A program made the position numbers and the translations under genes. Source: Chthonomonas sp. (lineage in GTDB: Bacteria; Armatimonadota; Fimbriimonadia; Fimbriimonadales; Fimbriimonadaceae). From it: 64,000 nucleotides of DNA. The stretch lies in contig JAEURP010000026.1 of the NCBI GenBank assembly GCA_016788585.1, positions 62,001-126,000 of the forward strand. The letters are read 5' to 3'. The notes beneath the pieces are model-generated. The model saw nothing but the letters and a program-made list of their open reading frames with translations, made no database searches and had not been told where the DNA came from. Positions 1-8,370 of the stretch are shown here, piece after piece; the stretch's first letter is position 1, and every line of letters starts with the position of its first letter.

Positions 1-240
1 GCTCGGTGAATGAGCATTGATGCGATCAACGGTTGCTCTGGAGCGAGTTCCGGAGCCCACGATCACCATTCCAAACGGTCGCAGGGCACGTGCCTCATCG
101 ATCTTTTCTTCTAAGTCGGCATCTGGACAAACGAATCGCCAGAGCAGATGAATTTTCCCCTCGTGGTCACGGCGCACGAGAGCCATGCCGTGCTTTGAGC
201 TGCCCGGATCGATGGCAAGTACGGTCTTGTCGAGAACCAT
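1..240 (-). CDS. RuvC/YqgF-like RNase H-fold protein (3' end outside window)
   Basis: Reading the minus strand from the ATG at 240-238 gives an open frame to the window edge, about 80 residues. It begins VLDKTVLAIDPGSSKHGMAL, the first beta strand of a RuvC/YqgF-type RNase H fold, in which the Asp of the AIDPG motif is the first catalytic acid. The remaining catalytic residues lie outside the window, so nuclease activity is not shown. Its ATG overlaps the TAA of the DUF3084 gene by one base (TAATG), so translation is probably coupled. A DUF3084 protein beside a RuvC-like protein is, from memory, also a cyanobacterial arrangement. Exact subfamily unknown. Confidence 0.75.
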   Translation of the reverse strand, partial: MVLDKTVLAIDPGSSKHGMALVRRDHEGKIHLLWRFVCPDADLEEKIDEARALRPFGMVIVGSGTRSRATVDRINAHSPS

Positions 241-1736
241 TATCTCAGCCTGAACTCCAGCATTAAACGATCTGCTCGTCGGGTTTCTCCGGCGGCGAGC
301 GCTTGGACACGAACAGCGCGCCCGGTATCTCTAATGAGTTGCATCAACGAAACAATCTGATTGTCGTCCACTTCGCCAAGGGGGGCATCGGCGCCAATGA
401 TCGGCAACATCCTGTCTTCCAGTGCTTTTGGTCCTACTACTTCAATGATGAATCGACTAATGGCTTCCAGCACTCTCTTTTCATCTTGCGTGCCATCAAT
501 TCGCGTCTCTCCGATTACTTGCCCGCGTTGATACACGACGGTATTTCGCTCGACCCGGACTTGATAGTAAATCGGTTCTCCGGCAAAGTGGTTGTAAATC
601 GCGCCGGCAATAAGCACCATCGGGTCACCTTGCGAAGTGACATCTCGCAAGATATTGTTGATCTGTTGCTCAGTAGTGAAATCACCATTGAAAAGACTGG
701 CTGCCTCAAGTTCTGCGCTCGGCTTTGCGCCGCGCGATTCTGCGCGGACCCGTGCTGTCCTCATGAGCGAACTCAATCCCAATTGAGCCTCTGATCGCGA
801 AGAGTTCGCGTCGATGGTCCATCGAGCCAGTTCATTGCCACGGGCGATAATCATCGGCTGCGTCCGTGGGACATTGACCCCTTGTGTGATGAGGTTAGTA
901 AGAACCCGCTCCAACTGAGCCTGCTCCTCCTGAAGCTGCTTTAGCTTAGATTCGGCGAGGGCCAGGTCATTGCGGAATTGCTGGTCCAAGTCTATCGCAA
1001 CCTTCTTCTGAACTTCGATTTGTTCCTGAAGGTCTTTGCGCTGCTTTTCAAGGTCTTGTAATTCCCTCTCAATTTCAAGATTGCGAACTTGAATCTCGCG
1101 GAGCTGATTCGCGGCATTACTGGCCTGTGCCTGATTGGTTCTGGCCGAATCTTGCGCGGCTTTTGCTTCTTGACGCAAGCTCGCCAATTGCGTAACATTG
1201 CGCGAAACTTCGGCCGTCAGTTGACTCACGCGACCCGCGAGGTGTTGAGTCCTCTTGTTGATGACAGCAAGTTGGGCAGTGCGGCTCGAAAGCAGGCCCT
1301 GTGCCTTATCCAAGAGGCTTCGCGTTGAACTGAGCTTAAGAGAAGTTTGGTTATTGGTAGTTTTGAGCCTTTCTCCCTCTCGAACCAGGGACCGCTGAGT
1401 CTTCTCGAGGTCATCGACTTCGACGGCCCGTCGGTCGAGATTCTTCTGGTTCACTCTAAGCTTGCCTTCGACCTGCCTGAGTTCCTCTTTGATTGCCTCC
1501 GTTCGGAACAGCATTTCACGAACGTCGGCAAACAACATGGACATCAATCCGATCGTCGCAATGGGAATTAGAACGCCAGCGCCCGTTGTCAAAAGCGCAG
1601 CTGTATGCTTCGGGCGCATGTGCCCGAGCGTCAGCCTCTTTTTGCCAAGCTTACGCCCGAGGAGATCTGCACTATACGCAATCAGCCCGCCCATAAGGCA
1701 GAGAACTAAGATGAGCGTAAGCGAACTCGTTTGCAT
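240..1736 (-). CDS. DUF3084 membrane-anchored coiled-coil protein
   Basis: A 498-residue protein with two N-terminal membrane segments (about 5-22 and 46-69), a long charged, Gln/Glu/Leu-rich coiled coil (about 75-280) and a compact C-terminal region (about 290-498) that fits DUF3084. The function of this family is not known. The start ATG (1736-1734) overlaps the TGA of the lptF/G-like gene by one base (TGATG), and the stop overlaps the next ATG, so the gene sits tightly inside the lipopolysaccharide-export operon. Because of that position a role at the cell envelope is a reasonable inference, but nothing in the sequence demonstrates it. Confidence 0.8.
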   Translation of the reverse strand: MQTSSLTLILVLCLMGGLIAYSADLLGRKLGKKRLTLGHMRPKHTAALLTTGAGVLIPIATIGLMSMLFADVREMLFRTEAIKEELRQVEGKLRVNQKNLDRRAVEVDDLEKTQRSLVREGERLKTTNNQTSLKLSSTRSLLDKAQGLLSSRTAQLAVINKRTQHLAGRVSQLTAEVSRNVTQLASLRQEAKAAQDSARTNQAQASNAANQLREIQVRNLEIERELQDLEKQRKDLQEQIEVQKKVAIDLDQQFRNDLALAESKLKQLQEEQAQLERVLTNLITQGVNVPRTQPMIIARGNELARWTIDANSSRSEAQLGLSSLMRTARVRAESRGAKPSAELEAASLFNGDFTTEQQINNILRDVTSQGDPMVLIAGAIYNHFAGEPIYYQVRVERNTVVYQRGQVIGETRIDGTQDEKRVLEAISRFIIEVVGPKALEDRMLPIIGADAPLGEVDDNQIVSLMQLIRDTGRAVRVQALAAGETRRADRLMLEFRLR

Positions 1737-2869
1737 CAGCGATTCTTATAGTGGATAGCGGCCATCGCCCCGATGACCCCCAGAACGACGGGAAAGAAGC
1801 TCGCAAACCACGCTGGGAACGCGCCTCCTTGACCCGTAATGAATAGGACGTTGCTTAGCATGAAATAGGCGAAGATGATGATGACAGCGAAGAGAAAGCC
1901 GGTCGCGCCGCCGGAGCGCTGATTCCTGATTCCAAGAGGCGCCCCCATGAGGGCATACACCACAGCGGCCAGCGGAATCGCGATCTTGTCCCAGTAACCT
2001 TTTTGCAAGTTATAAACTTGCTTCGGCAAGACACTCGGATTCGCCTCTGCGTCTGAGATTGCCTTGGCGATCTGCGCCATGCTCAGGGAAGTCATATCGC
2101 GAGTATTTTGGGCAATGATGTCTTGCGGCGAGAATGTTGGCTTGGCCACCTGGTTCGGCCATGCTCCGTCGGCGATTTCTGCAAGATATTTGCCGTCACT
2201 GCTCAGGACTCTGGCCGCACCCCGGATGCGCCACTCCTTATTGTCCTGATACTCAAGTTCATCTGCCATCAAGAAAAACGCAGGTGATTGAAGCTTGTCG
2301 TAACCGATAACTTGCGCTTTGCGCAGGAGTCGGGATCCAATGTCGAAATCCACCGCCGTGACGAAGCTCGTGATTCGATTTCGTTCTTTGCCGTCAATTT
2401 TCACGCGCTCGGTAACGGCATAGCTTGCCGGTCTCGCCGAAGAACCTTCGAGTTGCCGAAGAATCTGATCCTTGATCACGGCGGCTCGGATCGCGGCTTC
2501 CGGCACAACATACTGGCCAAACAAGAACGAAATCAGCGCGACGCCAATGCCAAACCCTGCGACAGGAATCATGACTCGGCCCAAGCTGGCCCCCGCAGCC
2601 CGGACAGCGGTGATCTCGCTCTCGCCGCTCATCTTTCCAAATCCGAGCAAGGCTGACAGGAGCATTGCCATCGGAAAAGTCTGGACCAGCATTCCGGGAA
2701 GAACCAGAAACACCATGGTCATCACGGTCCAAATACTGATTCCGCTGGCGACGTAGTTCGTGAACTGGAGCAGAAACGTTGCGGCCATGAGGAGCACGGT
2801 GAAGATCCCCACTCCAAAGATGAACGGCCCCATCATCTCGGCGATGATTAAGCGGTCGAGACGCTTCAT
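1736..2869 (-). CDS. LptF/LptG-family lipopolysaccharide export permease
   Basis: A 377-residue inner-membrane protein with the LptF/G plan: three membrane segments in the first about 120 residues, a periplasmic beta-rich domain (about 125-275) and three more membrane segments at the C-terminus (about 290-370). It starts MKRLDRLIIAEMMGPF, typical of the family. LptF and LptG form the membrane part of the LptB2FG exporter, which lifts lipopolysaccharide out of the inner membrane. Only one such gene is in the window; the exporter may be a homodimer or a second gene may lie elsewhere. It overlaps lptB by four bases (ATGA), and is followed by the DUF3084 gene. LptF and LptG cannot be separated by eye. 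Confidence 0.9.
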   Translation of the reverse strand: MKRLDRLIIAEMMGPFIFGVGIFTVLLMAATFLLQFTNYVASGISIWTVMTMVFLVLPGMLVQTFPMAMLLSALLGFGKMSGESEITAVRAAGASLGRVMIPVAGFGIGVALISFLFGQYVVPEAAIRAAVIKDQILRQLEGSSARPASYAVTERVKIDGKERNRITSFVTAVDFDIGSRLLRKAQVIGYDKLQSPAFFLMADELEYQDNKEWRIRGAARVLSSDGKYLAEIADGAWPNQVAKPTFSPQDIIAQNTRDMTSLSMAQIAKAISDAEANPSVLPKQVYNLQKGYWDKIAIPLAAVVYALMGAPLGIRNQRSGGATGFLFAVIIIFAYFMLSNVLFITGQGGAFPAWFASFFPVVLGVIGAMAAIHYKNR

Positions 2870-3618
2870 TCTCCTCCAAGGAAGCCTGTGTCTTCGACGC
2901 CCTTGTCGAACTGCTCGCCCAAATAGTGCTTCCGCACCAGTTCATTTCGAGTAATTTCGTCGGCACTGCCACTCGCGAAGATCTTGCCGTCGATCAGGAT
3001 GTTGTTTCGGTCGGTGATTTTCAAAGTCGCCGCAACATTGTGGTCGGTGATAAGAACACCAATATCTCGAAGCTTCAGCTTATAGATGAGCCCTTGGATT
3101 TCCTCGATCGTCACTGGGTCAATTCCGGTGAAAGGCTCATCGAGGAGGATGAATTTTGGATTCGTGCTAAGCGCACGCGCGATTTCGACGCGGCGTCGCT
3201 CGCCCCCACTGAGCACTCCAGACGTTCGGTCCAAGATATGGGTGATGTGGAGTTCTTCGGCAAGCTCGTCGGTTTTGGTACGAATCGCCTCGTTGGAGGC
3301 GCCGTTGATCTCCATAACGAGGCGGATGTTATCGCGAACGGTAAGGCGACGAAAAACGCTCGTCTCTTGAGGCAAATAGCCAACACCGGCACGGGCACGA
3401 CGATACATCGGCATTGGTGTCACGTCGAGGTCATCGAAGCGCACGCGACCAGAGTTTGGCTTGATCAAACCGATCACCATATAAAAGGTCGTCGTCTTGC
3501 CGGCGCCATTGGGACCTAGCAGGCCAACCACTTCGCCTTGATTTACTTCAAAGCTGACGCCATCGACGACATTCCGTCCCTTGTAATTCTTAACCAAACC
3601 CTCAGCAATGATTTTCAT
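2866..3618 (-). CDS. lptB: Lipopolysaccharide export ABC transporter ATPase LptB
   Basis: A 250-residue ABC ATPase with Walker A GPNGAGKT (about 35-42), Q-loop LPQET (82-86), signature LSGGERRRVEIARAL (136-150), Walker B FILLDEPFTGID and switch His in LITDHN. The length and the TSVFRRLTVRDNI segment are typical of LptB rather than other ABC ATPases. It drives lipopolysaccharide extraction together with LptF/G. The gene overlaps the LptC/LptA fusion upstream and the LptF/G gene downstream by four bases each, so the three products are made together. Confidence 0.95.
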   Translation of the reverse strand: MKIIAEGLVKNYKGRNVVDGVSFEVNQGEVVGLLGPNGAGKTTTFYMVIGLIKPNSGRVRFDDLDVTPMPMYRRARAGVGYLPQETSVFRRLTVRDNIRLVMEINGASNEAIRTKTDELAEELHITHILDRTSGVLSGGERRRVEIARALSTNPKFILLDEPFTGIDPVTIEEIQGLIYKLKLRDIGVLITDHNVAATLKITDRNNILIDGKIFASGSADEITRNELVRKHYLGEQFDKGVEDTGFLGGE

Positions 3619-4940
3619 GGTTGGCGGCCGGTTGCTTGACCGGGATTGCCCTCCGCATAGACTTCTTTGACGAATCCTTGAGGATCGAGAATCACTCGAA
3701 ACCGTTCGCCTTCCATTCGACCCATCAAATCTGGCCCCTTACCCGTGACAATAACGCCGCCCGACAACTCAATCTCTTGAGCTCCCGAATTGAACGTCAG
3801 TTTGCGCCCAGTCGCCGTCATATCTGTGGTCTCCAATGCACCTGCCTTATTCTTTCGCTTACTAATCAGGCGCAATGTCACTGGCCCGGCGATCTCAGCC
3901 GAATCGAGCGGTTGGGTCGCGCCAATTTTTAGCTTGAAGGTCCCAGCGGTGCCCGTCATCTGCATCCATTGGAGACCATTTGCTAGTGCGCTTGTCGCAA
4001 CGACCGCGCCCGAAAGATTCATGGTTCCGGTCTTTTCGTCACCGCTAAAGTCTGCTTTTTCGCTAGTCAAAACGGAGTTTCGTCGAACACCTCCTTCGGT
4101 GCGCGTCATTTCGGCGCGCACCTGTCCAGCAAGATTTGCCTTACTCAGCACGGACTTGCCTCCAGCAGTCTGATAAAGATCGCCATCGATCGAGCGCGCT
4201 CGAAAGACCAATCCCTGCGATTTCCACGATCCAATGGCCGGCGACCCGGTTACGACAAAGTGCGTTACCGAATCACTGACCCTTGTCGCGCGCCATGTCG
4301 TAAAGGTCAGCCGCATATTTTGGGCATCGTCCGAAAACGTTCCTTGGGCAAGCGCCATGGAGGTCAGCAAGGGGGCGATGAGGAGTTTCATTTTCGGATC
4401 GTTTTTGAAGCTATGCGGAGTTCCAATATCTTTCAAGTCGGGCGAAGACCAGATGGTTTCCATTGTGCTCGTGTTGTAGCGTGAACCCATGAAGTTCACG
4501 CTTCCACTGAGCTGGATCATTTTGATCGTCGGGAGCCATTCCAGTCTATTCCCCTTGATTCGGTTGTGCCCACTTACGTCGTTCAATTGAACGCTATCTT
4601 GGAGACGAAGGGCTTGCGTCTTTTGCTCGGCATACCCTTTCTTCGCGCTAAACTTCGCCGCCGGCAACCCCTTTTCATAGACGTCCCCGGTCACGCCTTG
4701 CATCTGTGCAGTTACCGAACCGTCGGGCGCCAGCTTGACTTGGGCCGTCTTCGCGTTGGCCTTCCAAACGTCGACGCGCTTGTCGTCGCGGCTCGTCACG
4801 CTGATTCCGCCGGTGCCAATTCGCTGCGCAGGCTCCGCTTCTTGAGCGGCGGGCTTTGGTTTGGCGGGCTCTTTCTTTCCGCCGTTGCAGCCCGCCAAAG
4901 CCAGAACAAGCCCTAAAGCTACATTTGCGTAACGGCCCAT
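3615..4940 (-). CDS. LptC-LptA fusion lipoprotein with an internal signal peptide
   Basis: The best start is the ATG at 4940, preceded by AAAGGAGT; it gives 441 residues and a signal peptide with lipobox LALAGC. The first about 180 residues resemble LptC, ending SFKNDPK. They run without a stop into MKLLIAPLLTSMALAQGTF, a second typical signal peptide (ATG at 4391) with an ALA-Q cleavage site, followed by an OstA/LptA-like beta domain (to the end). In most bacteria LptC and LptA are separate. Either this is a real fusion that bridges the periplasm, or the internal ATG is also used; no clear ribosome site precedes it. The start overlaps the end of rlmN by 22 bases. Confidence 0.8.
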   Translation of the reverse strand: MGRYANVALGLVLALAGCNGGKKEPAKPKPAAQEAEPAQRIGTGGISVTSRDDKRVDVWKANAKTAQVKLAPDGSVTAQMQGVTGDVYEKGLPAAKFSAKKGYAEQKTQALRLQDSVQLNDVSGHNRIKGNRLEWLPTIKMIQLSGSVNFMGSRYNTSTMETIWSSPDLKDIGTPHSFKNDPKMKLLIAPLLTSMALAQGTFSDDAQNMRLTFTTWRATRVSDSVTHFVVTGSPAIGSWKSQGLVFRARSIDGDLYQTAGGKSVLSKANLAGQVRAEMTRTEGGVRRNSVLTSEKADFSGDEKTGTMNLSGAVVATSALANGLQWMQMTGTAGTFKLKIGATQPLDSAEIAGPVTLRLISKRKNKAGALETTDMTATGRKLTFNSGAQEIELSGGVIVTGKGPDLMGRMEGERFRVILDPQGFVKEVYAEGNPGQATGRQP

Positions 4941-5995
4941 TGCGACTCCTTTCGCTTGGCGAATTTTCCTTGATGGCGGCCCGCAAGTTGCCCGCATGCC
5001 GCCGCGATGTCGTGGCCTCGTTCCACGCGCTCAGTCACATTAACGCCGAGCCTATCCAGAGTGTTCCGAAACGCCCGCACGCGCTCCCGCGACGGCCGCT
5101 TGAAACCCTGCTGCCCCACATCCACCCAGTTCCAGGGGATGAGATTCACCACGCATGGGATGCCCTTGATCAGCTTCGCCAGTTCCTTAGCCTGCTCCTG
5201 CGTATCGTTCACGCCCTCGATCAGCAGGTACTCAAAAGTCACCTTGCGGCCGGTCGCTTTTTGGTATTCGCGCATCGTGCGCACCACCTCGTGCACGGGC
5301 CATTTGTGGTTCACCGGCATCATCGAATCGCGCACTTCGTCCAGCGGCGAGTGCAGGCTCAGCGCCAGGTGGATCGGCAATTTCTGCTCTTCAAGCTTCT
5401 TGATTTGCGGCACGAGGCCGACCGTGCTGATGGTCAAATGCCTCGCGCTCAGGCCGATTTCCTTCGTAAACACCTCGATCGCCCGCAAAACATTGTCGAG
5501 GTTCAGCAGCGGCTCGCCCATCCCCATGAAAACGATGTGGCTGATTCGCCGCTCGGTCAGGCTCTGCAAAAGCAGATACTGCGCCACGATTTCGTGGTGC
5601 GAAAGGTTCCGGTCGAATCCGCCCAGCCCCGTCGCGCAGAAGGTGCAGCCCATTGGGCATCCCACTTGCGTGCTCAGACAGCAGCTCACGCGGTCGTCGT
5701 AGGGCAAAAGAACGCACTCGTAAAGGTTCTTGTCGCCGTTGTGCACGAGCAATTTTTGTACGTGGTCGGTCGACTTAAAGTGCTCGGCAATCTCGATCGG
5801 GCAAATGTCTGTTGCCTCCGCCAGTTTCTCCCGAAAGCGCTTGGGAAGCTCGGGCATGTCCTCAAAATCGAGGGCATTTTGCTTATAAAGCCGGTTCGCA
5901 ATCTGCCGCCCGCGATACGCCCCTTCCCCCATCTCGCTTGCCAGCGAGGCGAGTTCCTCAGTGGCCATGCCCATCAGGCACTTTCGCGAGTTCAT
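4919..5995 (-). CDS. rlmN: 23S rRNA (adenine2503-C2)-methyltransferase RlmN
   Basis: A radical-SAM enzyme that methylates A2503 of 23S rRNA and A37 of some tRNAs. From the ATG at 5995 it has 358 residues. The cluster motif CPMGCTFC is at about 113-120; the family motifs MGMGEPLLN and LALSLHSP follow, and the C-terminal AACGQL holds the catalytic Cys that forms the protein-RNA intermediate. A TTG at 6046 would add 17 residues unlike the family, so the ATG is preferred, although no strong ribosome site precedes either. It heads the operon that continues into the Lpt genes. Confidence 0.93.
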   Translation of the reverse strand: MNSRKCLMGMATEELASLASEMGEGAYRGRQIANRLYKQNALDFEDMPELPKRFREKLAEATDICPIEIAEHFKSTDHVQKLLVHNGDKNLYECVLLPYDDRVSCCLSTQVGCPMGCTFCATGLGGFDRNLSHHEIVAQYLLLQSLTERRISHIVFMGMGEPLLNLDNVLRAIEVFTKEIGLSARHLTISTVGLVPQIKKLEEQKLPIHLALSLHSPLDEVRDSMMPVNHKWPVHEVVRTMREYQKATGRKVTFEYLLIEGVNDTQEQAKELAKLIKGIPCVVNLIPWNWVDVGQQGFKRPSRERVRAFRNTLDRLGVNVTERVERGHDIAAACGQLAGRHQGKFAKRKESQWAVTQM

Positions 5996-6063
5996 ATTGA
6001 GGGAGAGTTTACCTTTTAGGGTTCCCCCCTCCCCCAAGCTTGCCAATATGAGATTCCTGGCTC

Positions 6064-7449
6064 TTACAACTGAACCGTAACTCGATACACCTTGCCCTGC
6101 GGCGAGAGGGTGTCTTTACCGACCACGAGCTTGAGTTGGCTGTTGTTCTGCCACTTCGGACTGCCGTATTTAACGAGGCCATCGCACTTGACGCCGGTGG
6201 ATTTTCCGTCAATATATAACGTGAGGTCGGGGCTGTTCTTTTCTTCGGCCACGTAGGCGAAATGCTTGCCATCTGGGCTGAAGACGACGGCGGTTTCGTC
6301 GAGCCAATCTACGCTTTTATACGGCCCGAAAATCTGGTCATTAATCCGGACAAATTCGCCTATTGGCGTTTCGGTGAGGAAGCCAAGCCGCGTGCCATCT
6401 GGGCTGAGGGAAAGCCCGCCATACTCGGTGGCGCTACTGAGCATTTGCTTCGATTCCCAAACGACCTTCGGCTCCTCGTTCTTGCTTGTTTTCGCCGAGT
6501 GGAGGATGGCGCAATGGTCTTCGCCGAGTTCGATCAGCGCCGCTGCGCCGTCGTTAAGACCTTCTTTGTACTCATACACATGCCTCGCCACGAGGTCGGA
6601 GAACGGCTGAGGTGGGTTCTTCGTGGTTATGCGGAAAAGCTTGAACGGCTCCTCCTCTTCCTCGGAGTCCTGATCCTGTCTCATTAACAACCCGCGCTCG
6701 AATTCAATGTCCTCGATAGGCAATAGCCCAAGCGTTCCTGTCTTCATCATGACCCCATTGAGATAAAACTCCTTGGGTTCTTTAACGGTCTGGAGGACCC
6801 AGCTGCGCTCACTGGGCGTCGCCATGAACTCATCACCCCGGTCCAGAATTGGCAACCCACCAACCGGCTTCCCGTCCACATAAATTCTCTCATTCGCTCT
6901 CACCACAATACGACCATCCTTGAGCTCCATCGGGTCCGGCTGATCGCTGGAAACGATGCTCCACTTCCCACACTGGATTCGCCACTGATCGTTTTCGATC
7001 TTGTGCATCGTGAGCAGCCCCTGCTTCACTACCTTCGCGAAAATGTCGTGGGCCTGGATCACCGACTTCCCATTTACTTCGAGTTCTGAACGATTGCCGT
7101 TGACCAGCAAAATCACTTTCGGCGAAACCGAGATTGGATACATCGAGAACTTCTCTCGCCGCTCTTCTTTGCCGTTGAGCCAAAGCACCGTCTCGTTCCC
7201 ATCGGTAAATTGGTAGAACCAATCCTTGCCGCCCCCCAACCAGAACGCAAACTGGCTGGCATGCGTGGACCGCCATGGCAGCACTTGATCGTCAATGATA
7301 TATCGTGCCTGGTTGTCCTTCACCTCATGCGTGAAAACATGGTGAAACCCAGGGTCGGTGGTGACATTTGCGGGATTCCCCAAACACGGCCCCATCGCCT
7401 CCCATTTCACGGACATCGAAGCAAGGGTGAGGGCGAACAGGAGAGACAT
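6064..7449 (-). CDS. Secreted beta-propeller-like protein of unknown function
   Basis: A 461-residue protein with a short hydrophobic N-terminus (MSLLFALTLASMS) that looks like a signal peptide. The rest is made of repeated short strands with recurring patterns such as LSPDGTRLGF and FSPDGKHFAYVAEE, as in WD40/PD40-type beta-propellers. It also repeats the word 'DGK' around strands (IYVDGKPVGG, LYIDGKSTG). No catalytic motif is visible. It is divergent from the matrixin gene and separated from rlmN by about 70 bases. No reliable function. Confidence 0.6.
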   Translation of the reverse strand: MSLLFALTLASMSVKWEAMGPCLGNPANVTTDPGFHHVFTHEVKDNQARYIIDDQVLPWRSTHASQFAFWLGGGKDWFYQFTDGNETVLWLNGKEERREKFSMYPISVSPKVILLVNGNRSELEVNGKSVIQAHDIFAKVVKQGLLTMHKIENDQWRIQCGKWSIVSSDQPDPMELKDGRIVVRANERIYVDGKPVGGLPILDRGDEFMATPSERSWVLQTVKEPKEFYLNGVMMKTGTLGLLPIEDIEFERGLLMRQDQDSEEEEEPFKLFRITTKNPPQPFSDLVARHVYEYKEGLNDGAAALIELGEDHCAILHSAKTSKNEEPKVVWESKQMLSSATEYGGLSLSPDGTRLGFLTETPIGEFVRINDQIFGPYKSVDWLDETAVVFSPDGKHFAYVAEEKNSPDLTLYIDGKSTGVKCDGLVKYGSPKWQNNSQLKLVVGKDTLSPQGKVYRVTVQL

Positions 7450-7498
7450 GCGATGAAACGGACGTTCGAACTTGCGCTTGGGTTGCGGCGCAAATTTG

Positions 7499-7557
7499 TT
7501 GATGAAAAACTCGAAACGCTTGTTATACTGATAGAAGATCTAGCGATTTGCTAGGAG
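7499..7557 (+). promoter_or_regulatory. Possible promoter and ribosome site for the matrixin gene
   Basis: TTGATG (7499-7504) and TATACT (7524-7529) are spaced by 19 bases, a little long for a sigma-70 type promoter. An AGGAG ribosome site (7553-7557) lies six bases before ATG 7564, which makes this ATG a better start than the one at 7558. This gene therefore has a leader, unlike several others in the window. Confidence 0.4.
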
Positions 7558-7563
7558 ATGAAC

Positions 7564-8370
7564 ATGAAATTCTCTAAGTTGGCTTTTTCGGCGACTCTTT
7601 GTCTCTGCACGGGCATTGCGTCAGCTTTTTCGACAATTGGTACGAAGTGGGCGCCAACCGGCCCTAATTCCGCCACCCTCCTTGCCGGGCACGAAGGCAC
7701 ACCAGGTGTTGTTTCGTGGTCCATCATGGGCGTCGGCAAGTCATCTGTTGTCGCAAGCGATAGCCACGAAATGGGGCTCAGTACTCCATTTTCTGCCTTG
7801 CTCGGCGACCCGATGTCGATGGTAGAAGAAAAGGCCGCGATCATGGCTGCGCTTGGAACATGGTCGGCCGTGACCAATCTCACCTTTATCGAGATGGTGG
7901 ACGGTGGCGGCCCGGCGGGAGGGCTGGAGACCACCATGGCGCATAAGGGTGATATTCGATTCGGCGCCTGGATGGAGTTCCCTTCGACTGTTTTGGGTCA
8001 CGCCTTTGGCCCGGGTACGGAGGCGATGTTCGGCCCCGGTGGGACAATCCGCGGCGACGTTCACATGAACGCCTCGAAAGCCTGGGTCAGCGATCCTCAC
8101 GACCCAGATGATGGTGGCCCGTACGACTTGCAAACGGTTCTTACGCACGAGATCGGTCATGCCCTGGGCCTCGGACATTCGACCGTGACTGGCGCACTGA
8201 TGGATGAAGAGTACGTTGGTGGCCACCGATTTTTGGCCGAGGACGATATCCTTGGCATTCAGCACATTTACGGAATGCCAGTGCCAGAGCCGGCTTCTTT
8301 TGCCGTTTTTGGTTTGGGGTTGGCGGCAATCGCTCGGCGGCGGCGTTCAAAGAGAATTTTGGTCAGCTAG
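7564..8370 (+). CDS. Matrixin-family zinc metalloprotease with PEP-CTERM tail
   Basis: A 268-residue secreted protease. It has a signal peptide ending near ASA, the zinc site HEIGHALGLGH (about 195-205) with a downstream Met-turn (GALMDEEY), and a C-terminal sorting signal: VPEP, a hydrophobic segment and the basic end RRRRSKR. The zinc motif and Met-turn define metzincins of the matrixin (M10) type. PEP-CTERM tails are normally cut by an exosortase, which is not in the window. No prodomain cysteine switch is apparent. The gene is convergent with the porin gene, their stop regions overlapping by four bases. Confidence 0.88.
   Translation: MKFSKLAFSATLCLCTGIASAFSTIGTKWAPTGPNSATLLAGHEGTPGVVSWSIMGVGKSSVVASDSHEMGLSTPFSALLGDPMSMVEEKAAIMAALGTWSAVTNLTFIEMVDGGGPAGGLETTMAHKGDIRFGAWMEFPSTVLGHAFGPGTEAMFGPGGTIRGDVHMNASKAWVSDPHDPDDGGPYDLQTVLTHEIGHALGLGHSTVTGALMDEEYVGGHRFLAEDDILGIQHIYGMPVPEPASFAVFGLGLAAIARRRRSKRILVS

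Noticed and set aside
303-794. Long plus-strand frame opposite the DUF3084 gene
   Set aside because: It is the antisense of a clear coiled-coil protein and has no ribosome site or recognisable domain.
4856-6019. 387-codon plus-strand frame opposite rlmN
   Set aside because: Its His/Arg/Leu-rich product is the mirror of rlmN coding sequence; rlmN has all family motifs.
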